NCBI RefSeq assembly: GCF_022844465.1
Contig: NZ_JALHLP010000006.1
Location: 162,011 to 226,010, forward strand
Source of the DNA: Bradyrhizobium sp.
Lineage (GTDB): Bacteria > Pseudomonadota > Alphaproteobacteria > Rhizobiales > Xanthobacteraceae
Direction of reading: 5' to 3'
Length of the DNA: 64,000 nt
Part shown: positions 34,243 through 42,187 of the stretch, in pieces
How positions within the stretch are numbered: the stretch's first letter is position 1
Layout: each line of letters begins with the position of its first letter
Program-made: the position numbers and the translations under genes
Notes under the pieces: generated by a model
What the model saw: the letters and a program-made list of their open reading frames with translations, nothing else
Told to the model about the DNA's origin: nothing
Databases searched by the model: none

Positions 34243-36333
34243 ATGCTTATCTACACCATTCTGCGCACAGTCGCCGCTCTCGCGCTTGGCATCTTCGCGG
34301 CCGCCGCCGCGGACGGGAAAGCCTCAAAGCCGGCGACGTCAAAGCCGGATATCAGGGCCGAACTGATGATGGGCGACGGCACTGCCGCTGCGCCCGGCGA
34401 AAGGTGGCTCGGTGTCCGCATCGATCTCGGCCCGGGATGGAAGACCTACTGGAAATCGCCTGGCGAGGCGGGACTTCCGACCGAGTTCGACTGGTCGGGA
34501 TCATCGAACGTGGCAGACGCGCAGGTGCAATGGCCTGCGCCCTCGCGGCTGTCCATTCTCGGACTGGAGACGGTCGGGTACACGCAGGAAGTTCTGTTTC
34601 CAGTGCGGCTGAGAGTCCAGGACCCCAACGCAGACACGAATATCCGCCTCAAGCTTGCCGTGTATGCCTGCAGCACGATCTGTGTCCGCGAAGAGCGCCT
34701 GCTGGAGGCGACGTTCCGGCCGGGTGATGGTGGGCCGTCCCAGCCCGCCATTGACGCGTGGCGGTCGAAGGTCCCCGGTCCCGGGTCGGACGTGCTTTCC
34801 ATCCTTTCGATCGAGCGCTCCTCGACGGAGGCGGCGTCGCTGCGGATCGCGATCTCCTCGAGCAAGCCGCTTCTCGCACCCGACGTGTTCATCGAGAGCG
34901 AGCCGCCGCTCAGCGCGGACAAGCCCGTGGTGACGTTCGATGATGGCAACCGCGCCACGCTTTCCGTCGACCTTCCCGGCACGACCGCGGCCGACCTCCG
35001 CAAGCGGACGGTGACGGCCACCGTTGTTTCCGGCGACGAAAGCGTGCTCGCTGTCTTGCCGGCGATAGAGGCTGGCGGCAGCCAAAGTTCGGTAGAGCCT
35101 GCCGCTCGCCAGCCGGCGTCCGCGCCGCCAGGTTTGCTCTGGCTCCTCGGCATCGCGTTCGCCGGCGGTTTCATTCTGAACTTCATGCCCTGCGTCTTTC
35201 CCGTGCTTTCGCTCAAGCTGCTGTCCTTTGTCCATGGCAGCACCGCGGGCCGAGGCCAGGTCAGGCGAGGCTTCGCGGCATCCGCCGCGGGCATCCTGGT
35301 TTCGTTCCTCGTCCTCGCAGGCGCGCTTGCCGCGATGAAAGCCGCGGGCGCGAGCGTCGGGTGGGGCATCCAGTTCCAGCAACCGGTGTTCCTGGCGGGA
35401 ATGGCGATCATCCTGTCGCTATTCGCCGCCAGCCAGTTCGATCTGCTCCATCTCGCCGCGCCGCCCGCTTTGCTGACAAAAGTGAGCGGGATCGCCGGAG
35501 GAACATCCACGACCTCACACTTCCTCAGCGGGTTCGTCGCGACGCTGCTCGCGACGCCATGTTCGGCGCCGCTGGTCGGGACCGCCGTCGGCTTCGCGTT
35601 GTCGCAGGGAACGGCAGAAATACTGCTGATCTTCGCTTCCCTCGGCCTCGGCATGGCGGCGCCCTATCTGTTCGTTGCGGTATTTCCGGCGGTCGCCAAG
35701 GCCATCCCGAAGCCGGGCCCCTGGCTGGGCCTGGTCAAACGGGTGTTCGGGGTCGCGCTGCTCGCAACCGCCGGGTGGCTGCTTCTGGTGCTGGGCGAGG
35801 TGGCGGGCGTGTCACTGGCGCTTTCCATCGGCGTGGCGGTGGCCGTGTCGCTCGCTATTCTCGGCCTGGTGAAGGGTGTCGCTTTGGCGAGGCTCGCCGG
35901 AGCCGGCGCGGTGGTGGTTGTCATCATGGCGGCGCTTGCGGCCTTCGCACCTCAACATCCGTCGTCCGCGCCGGCCGAAATTCCCTGGCGGACGTTTTCG
36001 GCGCAGGAACTGCGGTCGCTGGTGGCGGACGGTCGGACCGTGTTCGTGGACGTCACCGCAGACTGGTGCATCGCCTGCAATATCAACAAGGCTCTGGTCA
36101 TCAATCGGCAGCAGGTGGCGGGTCGACTCTTGTCGGATGTCGTGCCGCTGCGCGCCGACTGGACCAGGCCGGACCCTGAGATCGCGCGGTTTCTCCAGCA
36201 ACACGGCCGCTACGGGATTCCCTTCAACATCGTGTTTGGTCCCGCGGCTCCCCGCGGCATCGCCCTTTCCGAAATCCTTTCCACGTCGTCCGTGACGGCT
36301 GCATTCAACGACGCAGCGGCACGCACCAAATAG
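34243..36333 (+). CDS. Thiol:disulfide interchange protein, ScsB/DsbD-like
   Basis: The 696-residue protein has a signal peptide and an N-terminal periplasmic domain of about 290 residues with a Cys pair (YACSTICV). A polytopic DsbD core of about eight segments follows, with the redox cysteines in NFMPCVFPVLSLK and LATPCSAPLVG. A C-terminal thioredoxin-like domain carries DWCIACNINK. This is the architecture of ScsB/DsbD, which passes electrons from cytoplasmic thioredoxin to periplasmic partners. The long N-terminal domain favours ScsB. The partner is most likely the DsbA-like protein encoded 10 bases downstream. Confidence 0.88.
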   Translation: MLIYTILRTVAALALGIFAAAAADGKASKPATSKPDIRAELMMGDGTAAAPGERWLGVRIDLGPGWKTYWKSPGEAGLPTEFDWSGSSNVADAQVQWPAPSRLSILGLETVGYTQEVLFPVRLRVQDPNADTNIRLKLAVYACSTICVREERLLEATFRPGDGGPSQPAIDAWRSKVPGPGSDVLSILSIERSSTEAASLRIAISSSKPLLAPDVFIESEPPLSADKPVVTFDDGNRATLSVDLPGTTAADLRKRTVTATVVSGDESVLAVLPAIEAGGSQSSVEPAARQPASAPPGLLWLLGIAFAGGFILNFMPCVFPVLSLKLLSFVHGSTAGRGQVRRGFAASAAGILVSFLVLAGALAAMKAAGASVGWGIQFQQPVFLAGMAIILSLFAASQFDLLHLAAPPALLTKVSGIAGGTSTTSHFLSGFVATLLATPCSAPLVGTAVGFALSQGTAEILLIFASLGLGMAAPYLFVAVFPAVAKAIPKPGPWLGLVKRVFGVALLATAGWLLLVLGEVAGVSLALSIGVAVAVSLAILGLVKGVALARLAGAGAVVVVIMAALAAFAPQHPSSAPAEIPWRTFSAQELRSLVADGRTVFVDVTADWCIACNINKALVINRQQVAGRLLSDVVPLRADWTRPDPEIARFLQQHGRYGIPFNIVFGPAAPRGIALSEILSTSSVTAAFNDAAARTK

Positions 36334-36343
36334 AGGTCTCATC

Positions 36344-36979
36344 ATGAAGAAAACCATCGCTGCTCTCGCCATCGCCTCAAGCGTCGCCATCGGCGGCCTC
36401 GCCGGCCTTTCATCCACCGCGTCCGGAGAGGGAGCCGACGCGTTCAGGGAGAGCGTGCTGCGCGACCCGGACATTCCGTCCATGGGCAATCCGCAAGGCG
36501 ACATCACGATCGTCGAGTATTTCGACTATCAGTGCCCGTACTGCAAGAAGGTCGCGCCGGAGCTGATGAAAATAGCGAAGGAGGACGGCAAGCTGCGGAT
36601 CGTGATGAAGGACTGGCCGATCTTCGGCGGCGCCTCACGATACGCCGCCCGAATGGTTCTCGCAGCCAGGTACCAGGACAAGTACCATGAGGCGCACGCC
36701 GCCCTGATCGGAGCGACCACGAGGCTCAGCGAGCAGATCGTGCGGGATCTGATGTCAAAGGCCGGCGTCGACGTTGACCGGGCCGTCAAGGACATGACGA
36801 CTCACGGGCCGGCCATCGATGCGCTGCTGGCCCGCAACAACGAGCAGGCCGAGGCTTTCGGCTTCCAGGGCACACCCGCCTTCATCATCGGCACCTTCCG
36901 CGTGCCGGGCGTGCTCGACGCCGCCGGCTTCAAACAGGCGATCGCCGACGCCCGCGCTGCGGCGCGCGCAAAGAAGTAG
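36344..36979 (+). CDS. DsbA/ScsC-like periplasmic thiol oxidoreductase
   Basis: The 211-residue protein has a signal peptide (residues 1-28) and a thioredoxin fold with an inserted helical domain. The active site is CPYC in FDYQCPYCKKVAPEL and the cis-Pro loop is GFQGTPAFIIG. In ScsB/ScsC systems the partner is kept reduced and acts as a disulfide isomerase or copper-tolerance factor, not as an oxidase. The gene starts 10 bases after the ScsB-like gene and is followed by a strong hairpin at 37011. Confidence 0.9.
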   Translation: MKKTIAALAIASSVAIGGLAGLSSTASGEGADAFRESVLRDPDIPSMGNPQGDITIVEYFDYQCPYCKKVAPELMKIAKEDGKLRIVMKDWPIFGGASRYAARMVLAARYQDKYHEAHAALIGATTRLSEQIVRDLMSKAGVDVDRAVKDMTTHGPAIDALLARNNEQAEAFGFQGTPAFIIGTFRVPGVLDAAGFKQAIADARAAARAKK

Positions 36980-37010
36980 GGTGCGACCCAACGGCCCGTT
37001 GAACGCCAAA

Positions 37011-37043
37011 AGCTACGGTTCTGATCGGCTCGGAACCGTAGCT
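37011..37043 (+). terminator. Hairpin terminator after the ScsB/ScsC pair
   Basis: AGCTACGGTTC (37011-37021) and GAACCGTAGCT (37033-37043) form a perfect 11-bp stem with an 11-base loop. It is 31 bases after the stop and is followed by a short ATTTCC tract only. It probably ends or reduces transcription before the AcfC-like gene. Confidence 0.55.
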
Positions 37044-37202
37044 GAATTTCCTTTCGTGACGCGCTCCGCAGGCCGTCACCAATGAGGACCGGGCGATGTT
37101 TCCGCGGGTCGATCAACTCAGGCAAATCATGGAACTCTCCACTACGGGATGGGTTCTTCAAGGCGAGGTTCCGCACGCGTTGCGATAGAAGGAAGTGTCT
37201 CG

Positions 37203-38012
37203 ATGTACCGAACGCCCAAAAGCCACATCCGCAACGTCGCGCTAGCCGCGCTTACCCTGCTATCGGCGTTGCACACGCCCCTTCCCGCCCAGCCGGGCCC
37301 AAAGACCGAGGCCAGCGTCGTTCATGTTTATGGCCCAGGCGGCCCGTTGCCGGCGATGAAAGAGGCGGCGGCGCAGTTCAGCGCCAAAGCGGGGGTACAG
37401 GTCGAAGTCGTGGGCGGTCCAACCGCAAAGTGGATCGAAGAGGCCAAATCCAGAGGTGACCTGATATACAGCGGCTCCGAAACCATGATGACGGATTTCG
37501 TCACGGCGCTGGGAGACCGCGTCAACCCGGTCGAGGTGCGACCTCTGTATCTGCGACCTTCAGCCATTCTCGTGCGCCCTGGCAACCCGCAGCGCATCAA
37601 GGGCTTCAAGGACCTCCTCGCTCCGGGTCGGCGGATTCTGGTTGTTAACGGCGCCGGTCAGAATGGGCTGTGGGAGGATATGGCTGGGCGGTCGGGCGAC
37701 ATCGGCATGGTGCGCACCCTGAGGTCGAACATCAAGGTTTTCGCGGCAACCAGCGCCGAAGCAAAGCAGGCCTGGACGGATGATCCTACGCTCGACGCCT
37801 GGATCATCTGGAACATCTGGCAAGTCGCCAACCCCACGCTGGCCGACGTCGTCGAGGTCGAACCCGAGTTTCGAATCTACCGCGACACCGGCATCGTGCT
37901 CACGCGGCGCGGCAAGGATAACCCCCAGGTCGAGGCGTTCGCCCGATATCTGGCGTCGAGCGAAGGCGCTGCCGTGTTTCGCAAATGGGGATGGTCGACA
38001 CCGTCGAATTGA
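37203..38012 (+). CDS. AcfC-like extracellular solute-binding protein
   Basis: The 269-residue exported protein has a signal peptide ending near PAQ. The characteristic opening of the accessory colonization factor AcfC group is VVHVYGPGGPLPAMKEAAAQF, followed by GGPTAKWIEEAKSRGDLIYSGSE and MMTDFV. AcfC proteins are periplasmic binding-protein-like and related to sulfate/molybdate binders. Their ligand is not known to me. No ABC permease or ATPase is nearby, so it may act as a lone binding protein or sensor. The ATG at 37203 begins the signal peptide; the 5'-nucleotidase gene follows by 14 bases. Confidence 0.78.
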   Translation: MYRTPKSHIRNVALAALTLLSALHTPLPAQPGPKTEASVVHVYGPGGPLPAMKEAAAQFSAKAGVQVEVVGGPTAKWIEEAKSRGDLIYSGSETMMTDFVTALGDRVNPVEVRPLYLRPSAILVRPGNPQRIKGFKDLLAPGRRILVVNGAGQNGLWEDMAGRSGDIGMVRTLRSNIKVFAATSAEAKQAWTDDPTLDAWIIWNIWQVANPTLADVVEVEPEFRIYRDTGIVLTRRGKDNPQVEAFARYLASSEGAAVFRKWGWSTPSN

Positions 38013-38026
38013 GTTGGACAAGTGAG

Positions 38027-39616
38027 ATGCCGACGCGTCGCGATGTATTGATTGCCGGACTGGCCTTGAGCACCACGCCGGCCATGGCGCAGCCGGCCAG
38101 CGGCCGGCGTACGTTCACGATTCTGCACACCAATGATCGCCACGGCCGTCACTTGCCGTTCGACGTTTCCGGCGGCAACGCTACCGCCCAGACCGGCGAC
38201 CATGGACGCGAGCACCAGGAGTTCAGCCGATCAGGACGCATCGGCGGTTTCGGCCAACTGGCCACCGCGCTTGCCCGGCGACGGGCTGCGCTGGGACGCG
38301 ACAACGTGCTGCTCGTCGACGGCGGCGATACGTTTGCCGATGATTTGCTCGGCAATCTCACCCGGGGCGAAGCCGTCATTCGGCTGATGAATGCGGTCGG
38401 CTACCATTTCATGGCGCTCGGCAATCACGATTTCGACTATGGCGTCGAGCGAACTCGGGAGCTGGCCCGTATTGCGACGTTCCCCATGCGCGGCGCCAAT
38501 ATCATCGAACGCGGATCCGGCCGGCCGTTCATCGGGGAGGCGACGCTTCTGAAACAGGTGGGCGGCGTCACGGTCGGATTGCTTGCGCTCGGGTATCACA
38601 ACACCCACCTCACCGGCAGCCTCGACAACGTCGATGGGCTGGAATTCGTCAGCGGCATCGATGTTGCGCGGCGCCTGGTGTCCGGGATGCGCGGCAAGGC
38701 CGAAGCCATCGTCGTAGTCTCGCACCAGGGATCAAAGGTCGATCGCAAATTGCTTGAAGAGGTCGAGGGAATCGATCTCGTCATCGGAGCTCACTCGCAT
38801 GACCTTATCACCCCGCCCGAGCGCGTCGGCGGCGGATGGCTGGTGCAGGCGATGTCGGACGGCGCCATGCTCGGAGAGGTGACGCTCGCGGTGCAGGACG
38901 GCAAGGTGGCGCAAGTCAAGGGCGCCATGCACGAGCTGTGGAGCGACACGTTCGCGCCCGACCCGGCGATCGGCAAGCTGATCGCCCGACTGCGGGCGCC
39001 GCACGGCCGGCAACTGGGTGACGTGATCGCCAATGCGGGCGAACGAATTGGTCGCCAGTATCGCTCGGAGAGCCCGTTCGACAAACTCGTCTGCCGCATT
39101 CTCCGCGAAGCTACCGGCGCGGAAATCGCGTTCATGCCCGGCGTCGGCTACGGCGTTTCCGTGAATCCGGGCCCGATCTCGCGCGAAGCCCTGACGACGC
39201 TGCTGCCTCACCCTTCGAAGATCGCGACCCTTACCCTGAGCGGAACGCAGCTTCACGACGTACTCGAACAGGCCGCCGTAAACCTGGCCCCGCCGGCGCC
39301 GCTGGATGGCGTTGGCGGTCTGATCCAGAGCGACGGGATAGCGTGGTCGGCCGACTTGCGCCGAAGCGCCGGTCAGCGCGTTCGGGACATTTCGGTCCTG
39401 AACTCTCCGCTCGATCCGTCGCGTCGCTACCGCGTCGCGGTCAACGCGGGATTTCTGGAAGGACTGCACAAGTTTACCACCTTCGCCAACGGAAACGACG
39501 TCGTCCGGCGAGATCAACGCATCGCCGATGTCGTTACCGACGCATTCCGCAAGGCTGGCACCGTGCGCGTCCCTGCATTGGGCGATGTAAAGGTCGAACG
39601 GGAAACGAAGGGATGA
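38027..39616 (+). CDS. Periplasmic 5'-nucleotidase / metallophosphoesterase
   Basis: The 529-residue protein has a Tat-like signal (MPTRRDVLIAGLALS). The calcineurin-like metal motifs are LHTNDRHGRH, DGGDTF, GNHDFDYG, SHQGSK and GAHSHD. The C-terminal 5_nucleotid_C domain follows from about residue 330 (NAGERIGRQYRSESPFDKLV). The family hydrolyses nucleotides and UDP-sugars in the periplasm. SoxB sulfate thiohydrolases share the same fold and cluster with redox genes, so that is an alternative, although no other sox gene is seen. It starts 14 bases after the AcfC-like gene and converges on the MBL gene. Confidence 0.85.
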   Translation: MPTRRDVLIAGLALSTTPAMAQPASGRRTFTILHTNDRHGRHLPFDVSGGNATAQTGDHGREHQEFSRSGRIGGFGQLATALARRRAALGRDNVLLVDGGDTFADDLLGNLTRGEAVIRLMNAVGYHFMALGNHDFDYGVERTRELARIATFPMRGANIIERGSGRPFIGEATLLKQVGGVTVGLLALGYHNTHLTGSLDNVDGLEFVSGIDVARRLVSGMRGKAEAIVVVSHQGSKVDRKLLEEVEGIDLVIGAHSHDLITPPERVGGGWLVQAMSDGAMLGEVTLAVQDGKVAQVKGAMHELWSDTFAPDPAIGKLIARLRAPHGRQLGDVIANAGERIGRQYRSESPFDKLVCRILREATGAEIAFMPGVGYGVSVNPGPISREALTTLLPHPSKIATLTLSGTQLHDVLEQAAVNLAPPAPLDGVGGLIQSDGIAWSADLRRSAGQRVRDISVLNSPLDPSRRYRVAVNAGFLEGLHKFTTFANGNDVVRRDQRIADVVTDAFRKAGTVRVPALGDVKVERETKG

Positions 39617-39655
39617 CTGAAACACTCGCGGGCGCAAGTCACAGGCGCTGCCGCC

Positions 39656-40558
39656 TCAATCGCTCCACGGCACGCTTTTGAAGGCGTCTAGTGGAATTTT
39701 CAAGTAGCGTTTGCCGTTACTCTCGGGTTCGGGCAGGCGTCCGCCCATCAGGTTCACCTGCAGCGATTGCAGGATGAGCCGGGGCATTGGCAGTCTCTGG
39801 TCCTTGTCCTCGCGAAGCGCGACGAAGTCGGCCTCCGTTTTGGCTTTGCGAAGGTCGATATTGTCGGTTTTTTGCTGCGCCACCGTGCTTTCCCACCTTG
39901 GGTCGCGACCACCGGGGCAGTAATCATGGCCAGTGAACAGGCGCGTCGTGTCGCCAAGCGTCAGGATGCGCTGGATACTGGCCCATAGATCGCGGGCGCT
40001 GCCGCCGGGAAAATCGGCGCGTGCGGTGCCTCCGTCCGGCATGAACAGCGTGTCGTGGATGAAGGCGGCATCGCCGACGACATAAGCGATCGATGCCAGC
40101 GTGTGCCCGGGCGTCAGCATCACCTCGACATCCATGGCGCCGATCTTGAAGCGGTCGCCGTCGGCGAAAAGCCTGTCCCACTGCGAGCCGTCGGCAGGGC
40201 AGCAGTCCTCGGAATGATAGATCTTCTGCCAGAGCTTCTGGACGTCGACGACCTTCTCGCCGATGGCCGTCGGCGCGCCCGTCCGGTCCGTCAGATAGCC
40301 GGCCGCGGAGAAATGGTCGGCATGGGGATGGGTGTCCAGAATCCAATCCAGCTCGTAGCCGCGCTCGGCGATGAAGGCCAGTATCTCATCGGCCGATCGC
40401 GTCGCGGTGCCGCCCGAATTGGTGTCGAAGTCCAACACCGGATCGATGATCGCGCATTTCCTGGTTTGCGGATCGGCCACCACATACTGGATGCTGGAGG
40501 TTCGCTTCTCGTAGAAGCCATGGACGCGGGCTTGCGCCCGCGGCTGTTCACTGGTCAC
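39656..40558 (-). CDS. MBL-fold protein, persulfide-dioxygenase (ETHE1/Blh)-like
   Basis: The 300-residue protein has the metal-binding THPHADH (residues 76-82), further His in MLTPGHTLASIAY and LFTGHDYCP, and the opening FYEKRTSSIQYVVADPQTRKCAIIDPVLDFD. These match bacterial Blh/ETHE1-like persulfide dioxygenases, which oxidise glutathione persulfide to sulfite. I chose the GTG at 40558, with a GGAG about eight bases upstream. The ORF can be extended to 40774, but the extension has no such site. It is on the strand opposite to the thiol-redox cluster, and a shared sulfur-stress role is plausible. Confidence 0.82.
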   Translation of the reverse strand: MTSEQPRAQARVHGFYEKRTSSIQYVVADPQTRKCAIIDPVLDFDTNSGGTATRSADEILAFIAERGYELDWILDTHPHADHFSAAGYLTDRTGAPTAIGEKVVDVQKLWQKIYHSEDCCPADGSQWDRLFADGDRFKIGAMDVEVMLTPGHTLASIAYVVGDAAFIHDTLFMPDGGTARADFPGGSARDLWASIQRILTLGDTTRLFTGHDYCPGGRDPRWESTVAQQKTDNIDLRKAKTEADFVALREDKDQRLPMPRLILQSLQVNLMGGRLPEPESNGKRYLKIPLDAFKSVPWSD

Positions 40559-40694
40559 GACGTCGCTCCACCAAAGTCCCAGGTCCACCGTTACAATGCA
40601 GCCTCCAGGACTTGCGTCGTGGTCCTGGCTCCCGCCAAACAGACAGTGACAGGTAACGCGCCGGGACCGATCAGGTTCTTCCGACGCACGAATT

Positions 40695-41861
40695 TCACCG
40701 GGAACCAGGAACCTGGGGGAGCCGCGATTTATCCAATGGACCGGCGACATCATCCTTAGCAAGCCATTCGGCAATCCGGCGCCAGGAATCGCTCAACGCC
40801 TTGCGGCCGATGAAAAGACTGAGGTGACCGCAAGGTTCGCTTGCTGTTACGAGCGATGACGAGGGAGTGCCAAGCAGGCGGGCGGTCGCCAACGCCTGCT
40901 GCAATGGCACCAGTTCGTCGTTTTCGCCGGCCAGCAGGAAAACCGGCGCCTTGACCTCCGCCAGATCGATCTTGCGGCCGAGCGCCACGAACTGCCCCTC
41001 GGCAATCCGGTTCTCGCGAAAAATCCAGTTGGTAGCCTCGCGATAGTATGCGCCGGGCAAATCCAGCGGCGCGTCATTCCAGCGATTGAACCGCTCGAGC
41101 ACATCCGACGCTTGCGGCGTGCCGCCGGCTTCGTCGAGCTGCAGGATAACTTCCTTGTCGTGCAGGCTGTAGGAGGGCGACCAAGGATGAAGCATTCGCC
41201 CGCCGCTGACGGTGCCGCCGGCGCGGTCGATCCATGCATCAAGCATCTGCGGCGGCAGGTTGGCGACCATCCGCGACAGATCCGACGGAACCGAGATATC
41301 GACGGGCGTGCCCGCCAGCACCAGCCGCCGCACCTTGCCTGGGAAACGGCCGGCATAGACCAGCGCGAGCCAGCCGCCCTGGCAAAGGCCAACCAGATCG
41401 ACCGGCGCCCCGATCTCGTCGATGGCGACGTTGAGATCGGACAGATAGCTGTCGATCGAGAAGTAGCGCATCTCGGGTGCGGCCGAGCGCCAATCGGTGA
41501 CATAGACCCGGCCCAGGCCACCCTGCTGCAGCGCTTCGACAACGCTGTGGCCTGGCGCAAGATCCGTAATCAACGCGCCATGCAAGGCGTAAGGCGCGCA
41601 GACCAGCACCGGCCGCCCGGCACGCTTGCGGGAAAACTCGCGCAGCCGCATCGACGGCAGCTCAAGCGCGATGGAATTGGCGGTGGTCCAGGGCAAGGAA
41701 CTCTCGCCCGCTCGATCCGGCAATCCGGTTCGGGAATCGAACCACCACCAATACGATTCCAGCGCCAGCTTCGCCGACTCAAACGGCCATGACCACAGCC
41801 CATGCGACGAGGAGGTGCCCGGCTCCGCTGGCTTCGGTGGTTCTGTTGGCTGCGATGACAA
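40695..41861 (-). CDS. PhaC-like alpha/beta hydrolase with Cys nucleophile
   Basis: The 388-residue protein has the lipase-like box GLCQGG with Cys160 in place of Ser, an Asp in AGENDELVP (about 317) and a His in EPCGHLSLFIG (about 345). This triad is that of class III polyhydroxyalkanoate synthases (PhaC), and the length is close. It lacks a long N-terminal class I domain. No phaE or other PHA genes are seen, so it may be a PhaC-related hydrolase with another role. The only start in frame at the N-terminus is a TTG at 41861, so the start is uncertain. Confidence 0.75.
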   Translation of the reverse strand: MSSQPTEPPKPAEPGTSSSHGLWSWPFESAKLALESYWWWFDSRTGLPDRAGESSLPWTTANSIALELPSMRLREFSRKRAGRPVLVCAPYALHGALITDLAPGHSVVEALQQGGLGRVYVTDWRSAAPEMRYFSIDSYLSDLNVAIDEIGAPVDLVGLCQGGWLALVYAGRFPGKVRRLVLAGTPVDISVPSDLSRMVANLPPQMLDAWIDRAGGTVSGGRMLHPWSPSYSLHDKEVILQLDEAGGTPQASDVLERFNRWNDAPLDLPGAYYREATNWIFRENRIAEGQFVALGRKIDLAEVKAPVFLLAGENDELVPLQQALATARLLGTPSSSLVTASEPCGHLSLFIGRKALSDSWRRIAEWLAKDDVAGPLDKSRLPQVPGSR

Positions 41862-41962
41862 GCGCGTTATCCGATCGGCCCATGGCGTTCTAGATTATCA
41901 CGTTAGGGACGGCCTGCGCGCCCCCTTTGACCTGGGTCATGCTCGCCAATGGCACGCGTATC

Positions 41963-42008
41963 GGCGATCCCGGCATGACTCGAAGATGCGACCTACGGTT
42001 TAGGAAAC
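41963..42008. repeat. Direct repeat of the tRNA-Arg 3' part (distal attachment site)
   Basis: This 46-base segment equals 46685-46730, the 3' 46 bases of the tRNA-Arg(CCT) gene, except for one base (G at 41985, C at 46707). The change would break a T-stem pair. The sequence stops matching exactly on both sides, so it is not a full tRNA. It marks the far end of the 4.7-kb island. Confidence 0.85.
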
Positions 42009-42187
42009 TCTGTGATAGACGATGACCTGCCGCCGGAGAACCGATCGGGAATCCCTGGAATAGACATTGAGCGGTCTACCCTACCTCGTCATGCGCGACG
42101 GAAAGCTGAGGAGCTCTTCTTCCGCGAAAATTCCCGCGGAAAGCCGCAGCGCGCACGCCGCGCCCGGGAGCTCTAGTCGATCGGCCT

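Noticed and set aside
38027..39616. SoxB thiosulfohydrolase
   Set aside because: Fold is shared, but no soxXYZA genes are in the window and the motifs fit the general 5'-nucleotidase family equally well; kept as an alternative only.
41963..42008. Second tRNA-Arg gene
   Set aside because: Only the 3' 46 bases are present; the acceptor 5' strand and D-arm are missing and one T-stem pair is broken, so it is an attachment-site repeat.
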